Origin: Chlorogloeopsis fritschii PCC 6912
GTDB taxonomy: Bacteria; Cyanobacteriota; Cyanobacteriia; Cyanobacteriales; Nostocaceae
NCBI RefSeq assembly: GCF_000317285.1
Contig: NZ_AJLN01000066.1
Coordinates: forward strand, 31,608 to 95,607
Length of the DNA: 64,000 nucleotides
Direction of reading: 5' to 3'
Position 1 is the first letter of the stretch; every line of letters starts with the position of its first letter. The notes under the pieces are model-generated. The model had not been told where the DNA came from and did not search any database. It saw only the letters and a program-made list of their open reading frames with translations. The position numbers and the translations under genes were made by a program. Shown here piece by piece: positions 49,753 to 59,678 of this stretch.

Positions 49753-49913
49753 AGCAGATTCCCCAGTTGCGCCACTCTACAGATTGTTTAATGGACAAAC
49801 TTGAGAGCCTATCTATTGTAATATTTGGGACTAACTTTATTTACACATCGACATCATATTTTTTCGGATTTAGTAGTAAATTTTTAACATTACTTTGTAG
49901 ACCAAAAACACTA

Positions 49914-51941
49914 TTACTCAGAGACTCGCCAAACTTTAATAGTGTTATCCAAACCAGCGCTCACAAGGGTTTTGCCGTCTTGACTGAAGGCGAGAGCTTG
50001 AATGCCATCATGTCCTTTAAGAGTGTGAATTTCCTCACCTGTGTCTATATTCCACAGTTTGATTGTCTTGTCAAGACTACCACTAGCAAGGGCATAACCA
50101 TCTGGAGTAATCGCGATCGCCTTCACCTGATCGCTGTGTTTGTGCAGAGTACGAATTTCCTCACCTGTATCCAGATTCCAAAGTTTGATAGTTTTGTCGT
50201 CACTACCGCTAACTAAAGTGTTGCCATCCGGAGCGATCGCGATCGATGTTACAGTCTGAGAATGACCTGTAAACGTGCGAATTTTTTTTCCCTTCGCCCA
50301 ATTCCACAGTTTAATCGTCTTGTCGCGACTGCCACTAGCAAGAGTTTGTCCATCTGGGCTAAAAGCAACAGCACTAACCCAAGAGGAATGGCTCTTCAAA
50401 GTACCAATTTGCTGTCCGGTGGTGAGATCCCATAATTTAATTGTGTTGTCATCACTACCAATGGCTAGAGTTTTGCCATCTGGACTAATGGCGAAGGCAT
50501 TGACTGAGTTGGAATGTTCCTCTAAAGTGCGGATTTCTTGCCCCCTTGCCAAATTCCACAGTTTGATAGTTTTGTCCTCGCTACCGCTGACAAGGGTTTG
50601 TCCATCCGGAGTCATAGCAATGATATTAACTCGACCAGTATGCCCTTTGAGGGTATAAATTTCCTGTCCTGTTGCCAAACTCCACATTTTGATAGTGTCA
50701 CCACTGTTGCTGACTATGGTTTTGCCATTAGGAGCGAGAGCAATAGATAAAACTGAGCGATCGGGTGATTTAAAGGTTTTGGCTAAATAAAAATTTTGCA
50801 AAGGAACTTGAGAAGGCTCAGGAGTAATCGTTTCACTGTTACTATTCTGGTTCGATTTTCCAAAGCTAGAAGATATAGACAGTTCTAACCTGCCTGATTG
50901 CTGATAAAAAAATTGTCCCAGCACTAGCAACAGAACCACAGAACCTAACAAGAAGAAATTTCTCAGCAACGTATATTTTCTTGATAGCAATGTTGGCTGA
51001 GTCTGTTGCAAATTTGTCGGATAATTGGCTTCTTTGACAAGTGATGTTTGCTTGGGAAATAAATCTTTTAATACTTGATCTGCTGATTGATAGCGCTGTT
51101 TCACATCTTTTTCTAACAGCTTATCAATTACCTCAGCCAACTCATCACTAATTGGGTTTTTCAAAAATTCCTGCCAATCTTGAACCCAAGCATAACCATG
51201 TTCTGTCCACAGTTTAAAAGGAGAAGTTCCGGTGAGGAGATGAAAACAGGTAGCTCCTAAGCTAAACAAATCGCTAGCTGGATACGCCTTACCGTCTCTG
51301 ATTTGTTCAATTGCCGAATAGCCATGAGAACCAATGGAAGTGCCCATTGGCATCTGCACTTTGGCTGTTAACTGTTTGGAAGAGCCAAAATCAATTAGAC
51401 ATAAGCGCCCATCACTTTTACGGCGGATAATATTTTGGGGCTTGATATCTCGGTGAATTACTCCTCGCTCATGAATAAACTTGAGAACAGGCAATAAATC
51501 CAATAAAATTTCTCGAATCTCTTTAGCACTATATCCTCTTTTTTGTTGCAGTTCTTTTAACAAATTTTGCCCATCTATGAACTGCTGTACCAAATACAGA
51601 TAATTATTTTCTTCAAAGTACGCTAACAAAGTTGGGATCTGCGAATGTTCTCCAAGTTGTTGTAGTCGTTGTGCTTCTTTATGAAACAGATCCACGGCTT
51701 TCGAGAGCGCCCAACTGTCTTGAAATTTGGGTGCTAATTGTTTGATGACACAGCGCTCGTTGAGTTTATCTAAATCTTCTGCTAAATAAGTTCTACCAAA
51801 ACCACCCTCATCTGAAAGTACGCGGGTGACACGAAAGCGATTTCGCAACAGCGCCACGAGTGGGGTGTTGCAAGTTTGACAAAAATCCATTCCATCAGGA
51901 TTGAGGGGATACGGGCAATCAGGATTTAGGCAGCAGATCAT
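49914..51941 (-). CDS. Ser/Thr protein kinase with WD40 repeats
   Basis: 675 residues. Same architecture as 44666-46726: zinc-ribbon start (CCLNPDCPYPLNPDGMDFCQ, then TCNTPL), kinase (SDEGGFGRTYLAED, HRDIKPQNIIRRKSDGRLCL, IDFGSSKQL, SAIEQI), membrane helix (about 330-350, FFLLGSVVLLLVLGQFFY), then about seven WD40 blades. All catalytic residues read as intact. It lies 160 bp upstream of the WD40-only gene on the same strand. Confidence 0.93.
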   Translation of the reverse strand: MICCLNPDCPYPLNPDGMDFCQTCNTPLVALLRNRFRVTRVLSDEGGFGRTYLAEDLDKLNERCVIKQLAPKFQDSWALSKAVDLFHKEAQRLQQLGEHSQIPTLLAYFEENNYLYLVQQFIDGQNLLKELQQKRGYSAKEIREILLDLLPVLKFIHERGVIHRDIKPQNIIRRKSDGRLCLIDFGSSKQLTAKVQMPMGTSIGSHGYSAIEQIRDGKAYPASDLFSLGATCFHLLTGTSPFKLWTEHGYAWVQDWQEFLKNPISDELAEVIDKLLEKDVKQRYQSADQVLKDLFPKQTSLVKEANYPTNLQQTQPTLLSRKYTLLRNFFLLGSVVLLLVLGQFFYQQSGRLELSISSSFGKSNQNSNSETITPEPSQVPLQNFYLAKTFKSPDRSVLSIALAPNGKTIVSNSGDTIKMWSLATGQEIYTLKGHTGRVNIIAMTPDGQTLVSGSEDKTIKLWNLARGQEIRTLEEHSNSVNAFAISPDGKTLAIGSDDNTIKLWDLTTGQQIGTLKSHSSWVSAVAFSPDGQTLASGSRDKTIKLWNWAKGKKIRTFTGHSQTVTSIAIAPDGNTLVSGSDDKTIKLWNLDTGEEIRTLHKHSDQVKAIAITPDGYALASGSLDKTIKLWNIDTGEEIHTLKGHDGIQALAFSQDGKTLVSAGLDNTIKVWRVSE

Positions 51942-52226
51942 TATCTAGAGAGGCAATACTGCGTGACAAACTATACTAAATTAGCCCAACAAAACTTCTT
52001 ATTATCATTAACAATTTCCTGTATTGTACTAAATAGCAATAAAAAATTTTGTTAGTTTTATGACAGGTATAGTGTCACTTGTAGAACTGAGAAATTGAGA
52101 TAATTAGCGAGAAACACTAAGCTAAAAAGTATTAATAAAAACGCGTTTTATCCTAACACTTATAGTCAAATCTAAGCAAAATACTTCCTGATATATATTT
52201 CTAGTTTCTTCAATATTTATAAATTG
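51942..52226. other. AT-rich spacer
   Basis: No gene; promoter region of the kinase-WD40 gene and 3' flank of the next kinase. No repeat or hairpin stands out. Confidence 0.4.
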
Positions 52227-53324
52227 TTAATGTGATACATCAGAGGCATGAAGCTTTTTGCAGTCATGAGAGTTTTTTGCCTTTAACTTTCCTTGCCATC
52301 GCCGGATTGTTTTAGCAGTTCTTGCTAAGGGCGATAAATACTCATCAGAAGATTCTTTCTCGCTCTGTTTAATACCATTTCCGAGCCTTTGAGTACTTAA
52401 ACAATTATTTAATGTAGGTAAATACGATTCCATACCTAAAGCCCAAATCACATCGTCAACCGACTGAAAACGCTCTTCTAACGAATTTTTAAGCATTTTG
52501 GATAACACTTGGGCAAAATGCTTACTGAGATTTAGTTGTTCTTGCCAGTTAATTTCACCAGTACTTGGATTGCGATTAAATTCTAGAGGTGATTTCCCTG
52601 TGAACAGATACAGACAAGTCATGCCCACAGCATAGATATCGCTGGCATAAACTGGGCGCAGGGAAAGCTGTTCTGGTGGTGCAAATCCCATAGTGCCAAT
52701 AAAATTGGTGTTGGCGTTTTGATGGGTAGAAGTTTCGGTAGCATTACGTAATTCTTCTTTGACTGCACCAAAATCAATCAGTACCAACCGCCCATCATCC
52801 TTACAATGCAGCAAGTTATGGGGTTTAATGTCCCGATGAATCACGCGATGTTTGTGGACGTATCGTAAAACTGGTAATAATTCTTGCAAAAATTGTTTTA
52901 CAGCAGCTTCACTTTTGCAGCCATTTCGCTTCACTTCCTGTGCTAAGTTAGAACCTCTTACATACTCTTGAATTAAATAAAATTCCCCCTGGCTTTCAAA
53001 ATAGTCTAAAAGCATGGGAATCTGAGAATGGCTGCCAAGCCGAGCTAAGGTTTTTGCTTCTTTTTTAAAGCGGATGCAAGCACGTTCCCAGCTTTGGGGA
53101 TTAGTCGCCTTTGGACAAAGTTGTTTGATGACGCATACAGGATTGCCTGGTAATATTGCATCTTTGGCTAAAAACGTGACACCAAAACCACCCCTACCCA
53201 AAATTCTAAGAATTTCGTAGCGATCGCGAAATAATCTTTGAGTACCACACAACTGCGAAAGCTGGGTTTGCTTGAAAATATCTGCGTGAAAACTCGGTAT
53301 TTTTTGACTAGAAAAGCTATTCAT
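52227..53324 (-). CDS. Ser/Thr protein kinase, no sensor domain
   Basis: 365 residues. The kinase domain spans about 38-300: RILGRGGFGVTFLAKDAILP (G-loop), VCVIKQLCPKAT (catalytic Lys), HRDIKPHNLLHC, LVLIDFGAVKEEL, FAPPEQL (APE). It has no membrane helix and no WD40 or other C-terminal domain, so it is probably cytosolic. It ends a cluster of four kinase or WD40 genes on the minus strand. Confidence 0.92.
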   Translation of the reverse strand: MNSFSSQKIPSFHADIFKQTQLSQLCGTQRLFRDRYEILRILGRGGFGVTFLAKDAILPGNPVCVIKQLCPKATNPQSWERACIRFKKEAKTLARLGSHSQIPMLLDYFESQGEFYLIQEYVRGSNLAQEVKRNGCKSEAAVKQFLQELLPVLRYVHKHRVIHRDIKPHNLLHCKDDGRLVLIDFGAVKEELRNATETSTHQNANTNFIGTMGFAPPEQLSLRPVYASDIYAVGMTCLYLFTGKSPLEFNRNPSTGEINWQEQLNLSKHFAQVLSKMLKNSLEERFQSVDDVIWALGMESYLPTLNNCLSTQRLGNGIKQSEKESSDEYLSPLARTAKTIRRWQGKLKAKNSHDCKKLHASDVSH

Positions 53325-53551
53325 CGCCAGATCAAGCTTATTTGAGGTGAGACAGCAACTTTATCATGTCTTTAATGTAACTATAAATATTTTTTTCCGC
53401 CAGTAGTATAGCTATATCTTTGCAAAATTATGACCTTTGTTAGCCTTTAATTCAAACTTTCCAAAAAGTGAGATATATTTTCCGGAGAAAATGTGTACAG
53501 TAAATTCCGCAAAGAGTTTGTGACTTTTTGATGATTGTTTTTTGAACGATG
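53325..53551. other. AT-rich spacer upstream of kinase
   Basis: No gene visible; probably the promoter region of the kinase at 52227-53324. Confidence 0.4.
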
Positions 53552-53733
53552 CTAATTTTTCTGTAAGGTGGGCATAGCTTCCCCATATCTCAAATGCTTA
53601 CCGCATGAACTTTCACGGGCAATACCCACCCTACTGGCTATACTAATTTTTCTGTAAGGTGGGCATAGCTCCCCTATATCTCAAATGCTTACCGTATGAA
53701 CTTTCACGGGCAATGCCCACCCTACTGGCTGGC
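53552..53733. repeat. tandem 91-bp hairpin element
   Basis: Two head-to-tail units (53552-53642, 53643-53733) differ at a few positions only. Each unit has inverted ends gtaaggtgggcat ... atgcccaccctac (12 of 13 match in unit 2), so each could fold into a long hairpin. Non-coding; resembles a miniature inverted-repeat element or a dispersed cyanobacterial repeat duplicated in place. Confidence 0.85.
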
Positions 53734-53737
53734 TACT

Positions 53738-53764
53738 TATTCTGGCTTCTGGCTTCTGAATTCT
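53738..53764 (-). repeat. dispersed repeat, inverted copy of 9602-9628
   Basis: The sequence ttctggcttctggcttctga with flanks is the reverse complement of the loop and left arm of the hairpin after dnaE (9602-9628). Short repeats of this kind are scattered in such genomes. Confidence 0.65.
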
Positions 53765-53768
53765 TCAA

Positions 53769-55997
53769 TTAAGGAACCTCAATCGGAATTAAAGCATTCT
53801 CTGGTACATAGTTGCGAAAACACCCTTCATCTGCCAGCACTACGATTAAGCGCAGGGCAAAATCTGGTGGAACTTGCAAATCTGCCCACGGTACTGCAAC
53901 TTCTAAACAACGATCAAAGGCAACTTGGGCGCGACTAGTACGCGGATGCCATTGATAATGCTCTCCAGCTTCGCGAAACTGAATTGATTGAGTGAGCAAA
54001 TTAATCTCTAAATGGTGGTGGAACGAGTAATTAACTGGTTCTAGATCTGGCACCTCAGCTAAAGGCATAGGGCTGTTGTGCATTGTCTTGCCAGGATAGA
54101 ACCACAGCAAATTTAATTCTGCTGGCAAATCTTTTCCTGGTTGAACGCCTGTTTTGAAGTCTACCCGCAAATAGAAATTGAGGTGATCCACCCCATACCA
54201 CAGGCGCTGGATGAGACTGCTATTGTGCATTGTTCCTCGTGCGCCGCCTACCTCGATGCGCCCAGCTTTGTCCCAGTCTTGTTCATCTCCTTTACCATCT
54301 ATAACTGGATGAATAAAGCTTTCTGGGCGGTGGCTTCCTCGTGCTTCATGAACTTCTAAAGGTAGCCGCAGATAGGGGGGTATCGGTTCATTTAGGGCTT
54401 TGTAAATCCCGCACAAGTGTTCTCGAAATAATTGGTCAAAAATGGCATCTTGGTTAGAGGAGTGTCCTTCACCGAACCACCAAAACCAATCAGAACCTTC
54501 TGCGGCATATAAAGCTTCCCAAGCTGCTGGGTTGTTTTCTTCTGTGGCTTCGGGATGACTTGCTAATACTTCCCTTGCTTGTGTTAGGTAGTCCCAAGCA
54601 CGATTTTTGACTGGATCGCCGATCCAAGTGGTGAAACTGCCATCTACCCACGAACCGCTATGCAGTTGGTTTTGGGGAATGGTTGCCGTAGGGGGAAACT
54701 GTTCGATAAATTCCGAAACGGTAACTAGTTTCAGATGCGGTTCTCGTTCTAGGGTTGCGTATAAAGCTTCTAGGAATGGTTTACCATCTTGCTGATAAAA
54801 TTCCCAGCAATTTTCCCCATCCAAGGCAATAGTTACTAACCAAGGTTGGGCGCTATGACGCTCTCTTTGCATTTTAGCGATCGCCTGCAAGTGTCCCACT
54901 AAATCTGCGGCTGCTTGCTTGGGCGGCATAGAACCATAGGTAAAGCCAATCAAGTCAGACAATCTATGATCGCGAAACACGATCGCCACATCTCCCGCTG
55001 GAGTGTCTAAGCGGTAAGGACGGTACAATAACTCTGGTTCTTGGACATTCCCGACTGCATCGCGATGAAAAAAGTGTCTCAGCGTCCAACCGAGTACAGC
55101 TTCATCTGAGCAAATCCACTTAAATCCTTGTTTGATAATATACGGTAATATCTCCGGGCTAACTGACTGCTCCGATGGCCACAGACCGCGTGGTTCTTGT
55201 TCAAATCTATCTAAATATAGACTCCAAGCTTTTTGTAAATGCCGGGGAATATCTTCCGGCCATTGAAATCTATACTCTGGCAGAGTCATATTTGGCACAG
55301 CTACTCTACCAGAGTTAGTATCGGCAAGTAGGGGCAAAATTGGGTGGGTGTAGGGCGAAGTAGTAACTTCCAATTGCCCCGCTTGTTGCATTTTGCGGTG
55401 TTGGGGAATAATGCGGCTAATAATTTCTCGCTGTTTGGAGTAGATCCGCTGGCGATCGCCTAAAGTAAAATTGCGACCTTGCTTTAACCAAGCATTGATT
55501 TCTGGATCGTCCCAAAACAGTGGATCAATCCAAGCTAAATTATGCCAGGCTAATAGATCGCTATAATCATGTTCTTGCCAATTTTCTAAACACCAAGCTT
55601 GTCCTTGTTCCTGCTTTTGATAGTACAGTTCGCGATAGCGGGGATGGGGATCGATTAAAGTGTGGTGATTAGCATCAAAAAAATGTTGAATGATAAACTC
55701 TCGCTGCTGTTGAGTTAATTGTTGACATGGCGTCAAACTAACTTCCAAGTATGGATCAAAGGCTGTACCTGCTATGTAATCTTCCAGTTGTAAAATTAAG
55801 GATGGTACCAAATTTACCGTTTGATGTAATTTGGGATACTTTTCTAAAATGAGTATTAAATCCAGATAATCCTTAGTACCGTGCAAACGCACCCAAGGCA
55901 GACGATACTGTTGAGACAAAGCCGAGGTGCCACTGCGAGATTTGTATAGCGGTTGATGTTGATGCCAAATGAAAGCAACGTAGAGGGGATGGGACAT
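53769..55997 (-). CDS. glycoside hydrolase family 57 protein
   Basis: 742 residues from ATG 55997. The GH57 pattern is clear: LYVAFIWHQHQPLYKSRSGT at the start, TVNLVPSLILQLEDYIAG, WPSEQSVSPEILPYIIKQGF then KWICSDEAVL, and TIALDGENCWEFYQQDGKPF carrying a likely catalytic Glu. Members act on alpha-glucans such as glycogen (amylases or 4-alpha-glucanotransferases). The C-terminal ~200 residues form a beta domain. Substrate cannot be read from sequence. Monocistronic; the spacer upstream is full of repeats. Confidence 0.87.
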   Translation of the reverse strand: MSHPLYVAFIWHQHQPLYKSRSGTSALSQQYRLPWVRLHGTKDYLDLILILEKYPKLHQTVNLVPSLILQLEDYIAGTAFDPYLEVSLTPCQQLTQQQREFIIQHFFDANHHTLIDPHPRYRELYYQKQEQGQAWCLENWQEHDYSDLLAWHNLAWIDPLFWDDPEINAWLKQGRNFTLGDRQRIYSKQREIISRIIPQHRKMQQAGQLEVTTSPYTHPILPLLADTNSGRVAVPNMTLPEYRFQWPEDIPRHLQKAWSLYLDRFEQEPRGLWPSEQSVSPEILPYIIKQGFKWICSDEAVLGWTLRHFFHRDAVGNVQEPELLYRPYRLDTPAGDVAIVFRDHRLSDLIGFTYGSMPPKQAAADLVGHLQAIAKMQRERHSAQPWLVTIALDGENCWEFYQQDGKPFLEALYATLEREPHLKLVTVSEFIEQFPPTATIPQNQLHSGSWVDGSFTTWIGDPVKNRAWDYLTQAREVLASHPEATEENNPAAWEALYAAEGSDWFWWFGEGHSSNQDAIFDQLFREHLCGIYKALNEPIPPYLRLPLEVHEARGSHRPESFIHPVIDGKGDEQDWDKAGRIEVGGARGTMHNSSLIQRLWYGVDHLNFYLRVDFKTGVQPGKDLPAELNLLWFYPGKTMHNSPMPLAEVPDLEPVNYSFHHHLEINLLTQSIQFREAGEHYQWHPRTSRAQVAFDRCLEVAVPWADLQVPPDFALRLIVVLADEGCFRNYVPENALIPIEVP

Positions 55998-56006
55998 AAG
56001 CATGAA

Positions 56007-56053
56007 GGGGTTAGGGGCTAGAGGCTAGGGGCTAGGGGCTAGAGGCTAGGGAT
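56007..56053. repeat. heptamer repeat GGGGCTA array
   Basis: A run of ggggctagaggctaggggct units just upstream of the GH57 gene start. Confidence 0.8.
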
Positions 56054-56265
56054 GAAAATGAGAGAAGGTGACACGCACGAGGAGGATACTCATGTGCAGA
56101 CGTTCCCTAACGCACTGGCTCCTCTCCTACTTTTTAGTGGCGCGATCAGGTTAATTTTGTGCATAAATATAAATCTTGTGGTGCGGACAAGATGTCCACA
56201 CCGAACGGGCTAGAAGCCCGTCTCACAAGAAAACTATAATGCACTATATTTAGCGTTGACACGCC
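56054..56265. repeat. spacer with dispersed hairpins
   Basis: No gene. It includes a perfect hairpin acgggct-aga-agcccgt (56207-56223) next to a ggtgcggacaagatgtccac segment of the type found dispersed in this group. Confidence 0.6.
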
Positions 56266-56312
56266 ACTAGTCCCTAATCCCTAGTCCCTAGTCCCTAATC
56301 CCCAGTCCCTAA
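56266..56312. repeat. heptamer repeat CTAGTCC array
   Basis: A run of ctagtccctaatccctagtc units reaching the stop codon of the Nfu gene at 56309; the last units overlap its end. Confidence 0.8.
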
Positions 56313-56539
56313 ATTACTTGCTCAACTTCTGCAATTTCAGGAATCATGTCCTTGAGACGGCGTTCAATACCCATTCTCAGGGTCATGGTAGAACTTGGGC
56401 AAGAACCGCAAGCACCTTGTAAGCGTAATTTAACAATAGGGCCGTCAAGTTCTACAAGTTCTACGTTGCCACCATCAGACATGAGGTACGGACGCATTTC
56501 ATCTAGGACAGATTCTACATTTTCAACTGTCAGTTCCAT
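56309..56539 (-). CDS. Nfu-type Fe-S scaffold protein
   Basis: 76 residues: a lone NifU C-terminal domain. [33 protein letters not shown] and [20 protein letters not shown] with the CxxC pair that carries a 4Fe-4S cluster. In cyanobacteria such short Nfu proteins are the main Fe-S carriers, including for photosystem I. Full length for this class. Confidence 0.93.
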   Translation of the reverse strand: MELTVENVESVLDEMRPYLMSDGGNVELVELDGPIVKLRLQGACGSCPSSTMTLRMGIERRLKDMIPEIAEVEQVI

Positions 56540-56699
56540 AGCTTCAGACCTCTTATGAATCGAAAAATTTTATTTTCAATATTTGTTGTTAACTACATCC
56601 TAGACCTATTTACTGCTAGATCGTACTTTGTCCAGTAGTCCTTTGTCATTGATTCTGACTATGGATACATGACAAATAGCAAATCATAACCGTTAACGA

Positions 56700-57350
56700 C
56701 TATACAACAGCTGATTTAATCAATTTGATATTGGAATAGCTAAATTCAGTTTGATTACTATCTCCGGCTAGGCAATCTTGCACTACTTGTTTTGCCAGAA
56801 TGTAATACTCTCCTATTTTTTCAAAAGTGTCCTGAAATTTGAGAATACTTTTAACTTCGTTAGTTTCACGGTTACGAAAAATAGCGTCGTAGCAGGTAGC
56901 AACGTAACCAGAGCCTGTATCTAAACTTGCATGGGTATCAATTTCAAAAGCCATGCGACCCATGACTCGACGTACCTGGCAAAATTCTCCACCCCTAATT
57001 TTATAATGAGACTCTGTTGATTCGTCTCTGACCAAGATATCTACTGCGCCTTTGTCGTCTATCTCTCCTTGAATAAATTCATAATTGCCATAGGATTCTT
57101 CAAAAGAAGTGGGCTGACGGTGGTTGATTATGTCCTGCAATTGAGTATAAATGCCTTGTTCAACTTCTTCGTTGCTAACTTCCGTCACTTCTATGCTCAT
57201 GTCGCGGTGAATGCAAATTTTTCCTGTGTAAACTTTCCCTCCTTGAACCACTTGCACATCTGCACTGTAGCCAGGGAAGTTAGCGTCCCAAGTGTAACGA
57301 TTTGCATAAGCGGTTTGGAATAACTCACGGGCAGTTTTTTGAGGTGTCAT
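56700..57350 (-). CDS. DUF3386 family protein
   Basis: 216 residues. TARELFQTAYANRYTWDANF followed by PGYSADVQVVQGGKVYTGKI and the later RRVMGRMAFEIDTHASLDTG are the pattern of this cyanobacteria- and plant-associated family, predicted beta-rich. No signal peptide or catalytic motif is seen; function is unknown. Separated from nfu by 160 bp on the same strand. Confidence 0.75.
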   Translation of the reverse strand: MTPQKTARELFQTAYANRYTWDANFPGYSADVQVVQGGKVYTGKICIHRDMSIEVTEVSNEEVEQGIYTQLQDIINHRQPTSFEESYGNYEFIQGEIDDKGAVDILVRDESTESHYKIRGGEFCQVRRVMGRMAFEIDTHASLDTGSGYVATCYDAIFRNRETNEVKSILKFQDTFEKIGEYYILAKQVVQDCLAGDSNQTEFSYSNIKLIKSAVV

Positions 57351-57419
57351 ACAACCACGTTGACTTCTACCTTTTACCTTTCTCAGTTTAATCTACTAGA
57401 GGATTGTCACTCCCAGTGG

Positions 57420-57490
57420 CTTTTATTTAAACAAGAAGGGGAGAGAGTGGAGGACAAGGAGACAAGGGGATGCGGGGACACGGGGAATAA
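57420..57490. repeat. G/A-rich dispersed repeat
   Basis: aaggggagagagtggaggac then aaggagacaaggggatgcgg and ggacacgggg: the same low-complexity type that is found in frame in the histidine kinase (16204-16293) and the helicase (34465-34632). Confidence 0.7.
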
Positions 57491-57506
57491 GAAGAATGAC
57501 TAATGA

Positions 57507-59258
57507 CTAATCTTGAGAATTCCCTTCAGTAGAGGAAACCATCACAGGTTGTTGATAAAGCGGTACGGTGAAAGTGACGGTTGAACCAAGTCCTTCGCCC
57601 AAGCTGTAAAAGTGTACTTCTCCGCCCATTGCTTCTACCAATTTTTGCGATATGACTAGTCCTAAGCCTGTACCGCCATACTGGCGAGTGCGGGAACCAT
57701 CAACTTGTGAGAATAATTGAAACAATTTGTCTTGTTTGTCTAAGGAAACACCGATACCAGTGTCTGCCACACGCACTCTCACCATACCAGGGAATTCTTG
57801 CTCTTGAAATATCACTTTTTTGCGAATTACATCAGCGCTAATGGTGACACCACCTTCTTGGGTGAATTTGATGGCGTTGCCAACTAAATTAAGCATCACT
57901 TGTTTCAGGCGCTGGTAGTCGCCATAGACAAGTATTTCATCGGAAGTTTCTGGCAGTTGCATCCGAAAGCTGAGTTTTCTCTGCTCTGCTTGTAGACGCA
58001 TAAAGTTACCCACATCGCTGAAAAGTTCTTCTAAACTCATTGCTCTGAGTTCCATTTCCATTTTGCCGGCTTCAATTTTGGCAAAGTCTAGGATGTCATT
58101 AATAACCTCATGCAAATGCAGGGATGATTTGTGAGCTTCAAGAATAAACTGCTTTTGTTCTTCTGGATCTTCTGCCATTCCATCTAAAATCAACTTCAAA
58201 AAGCCAATCATGCCATTGAGTGGCGTTCTAATTTCGTGGGAAACGTTGGCTAGAAACTCGCTTTTTAGGCGTGAGGCTTCTTCGGCTTGTTGTCGGGCGG
58301 CTTCCAATTCTTTGTAGAGGGTGGCGTGGGCGATCGCTGTACCTAGTTGATCTGCCACCTCTTTTGCCAGTTCTAGTTCTGACGTCGTCACTTCGTAACA
58401 ATCATTGCACAAAGTGGCAGCTATCAATCCATTGGGTTGATCTTGATAGCAAGTTGCTACTACCAACATTTTCTCTTGCTCGAATAGCATATTTTGAGGG
58501 TTTTTAACCAAGATTGGTTCTAGAGTTGCTAAAGCTTGAGCAAAAGCTGGTTCAGAAGCTACATAAATTTCTAATCCCAGTACAGAGTTAACTTCTTTTT
58601 GGCGATACTCTGCTATTACCTTCAACTTATCACTTGGCGGTTGATAAGGACAGATGATGCAACGCTTCAATAGCAGCGCTTCTCCCAAACAGTCAACGGT
58701 TTGTTGCCAAATAATATCTAATTCTAGAGTGCGTCGAATGTTTCTGGTAATTTGGGTTACTAACTGATGATTGTGTTGCGAACGTAAAGTTAACTCTAAC
58801 CCTGTAGGCGCTGGCGCTGATACATTCAGTTCTGCTTTACTAACTGTAGCTTGAAGTAGCCTTCCCATAACCAAAACAGTGGTTGCAGCGCTACCCAATG
58901 CGGGCAAAATCGCGCTGATGGTTAACTCTAACTCAATCAAATGTTCGCGATAGCTAAACCAGCACTGAAACTTCTCTGGCACCAAAGTTGTTAGTATCCG
59001 CTGCAATCTTTCTAAATAGGCAACCTTATCCACTGGGGTAAAAATTGCCTCTCCTTTGGTATCGGCAACTACTTGTTGAGGATCTAAACAGAACTTCTGA
59101 CTGTGTTGCCAATAAAAGGAGAGGTAACGCCCAGCTCCATCTTGCGTATACACCAACTCTGCTCCTAAATTTGCCCATGAGCCATCAGTTTTACTGGTAA
59201 TAGCTTTCTGAGTTTCAGACACAAGATTTGGCAGTTGGGAATTAGCAGTAATACTCAT
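57507..59258 (-). CDS. GAF sensor histidine kinase
   Basis: 583 residues from ATG 59258. A variable N-terminal region (about 1-165), a GAF domain (about 170-320: LDIIWQQTVDCLGEALLLKR, ELAKEVADQLGTAIAHATLY), a coiled coil, HisKA with NVSHEIRTPLNGMIGFLKLI, and HATPase (NLVGNAIKFTQEGG, VADTGIGVSLDKQ, GTGLGLVISQKLVEAMGG). No membrane helix or receiver domain, so it is cytosolic. The frame is open upstream of 59258 (reading KLEAALEKYCGLPFVYPTRV) to 59285 and beyond without an ATG, so an extended start at TTG 59285 is possible. No response regulator is adjacent. Confidence 0.88.
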   Translation of the reverse strand: MSITANSQLPNLVSETQKAITSKTDGSWANLGAELVYTQDGAGRYLSFYWQHSQKFCLDPQQVVADTKGEAIFTPVDKVAYLERLQRILTTLVPEKFQCWFSYREHLIELELTISAILPALGSAATTVLVMGRLLQATVSKAELNVSAPAPTGLELTLRSQHNHQLVTQITRNIRRTLELDIIWQQTVDCLGEALLLKRCIICPYQPPSDKLKVIAEYRQKEVNSVLGLEIYVASEPAFAQALATLEPILVKNPQNMLFEQEKMLVVATCYQDQPNGLIAATLCNDCYEVTTSELELAKEVADQLGTAIAHATLYKELEAARQQAEEASRLKSEFLANVSHEIRTPLNGMIGFLKLILDGMAEDPEEQKQFILEAHKSSLHLHEVINDILDFAKIEAGKMEMELRAMSLEELFSDVGNFMRLQAEQRKLSFRMQLPETSDEILVYGDYQRLKQVMLNLVGNAIKFTQEGGVTISADVIRKKVIFQEQEFPGMVRVRVADTGIGVSLDKQDKLFQLFSQVDGSRTRQYGGTGLGLVISQKLVEAMGGEVHFYSLGEGLGSTVTFTVPLYQQPVMVSSTEGNSQD

Positions 59259-59441
59259 GACTCGAGTTGGATAGACAAATGGCAACCCACAATACTTCTC
59301 TAAAGCTGCTTCCAGTTTGGCATAACTTTTTACACCTTGTCATACCTTAAGTATGCTTGAAGTGGCGATTCTTAACTAGTGGAATGCAACTGATAAAATT
59401 TACACTATTTTCATCCTCCGTCAATAAATATTTTTATTACT

Positions 59442-59678
59442 CTAATCGTTCCATTCGCCTCTAGGTGGGATTGGTGTGCGTCTGGGGTTGCGTGTCAGTT
59501 CATCATCCCTGGGTACCTCACCTCTTAACCACTGGCGAATTGCTACCTCAATCACTTTACTAGGATCGTTAGTTAAGTGATGAATTTGCTCCACTAACTC
59601 GGAGTCTAGACGAATTGCAATTTCTACCTTATCGGTTAATCTGTCTTCCGCATCGGTAGCCTTATCTTTCATATTCAT
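59442..59678 (-). CDS. ribbon-helix-helix protein (CopG-like)
   Basis: 78 residues. KVEIAIRLDSELVEQIHHLT then NDPSKVIEVAIRQWLRGEVP fits a CopG/Arc-type DNA-binding fold followed by a basic, Pro-rich tail. It may be an antitoxin or a small regulator. No toxin gene follows; the next gene on the strand is the histidine kinase. A second ATG two codons in is possible. Confidence 0.65.
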   Translation of the reverse strand: MNMKDKATDAEDRLTDKVEIAIRLDSELVEQIHHLTNDPSKVIEVAIRQWLRGEVPRDDELTRNPRRTPIPPRGEWND

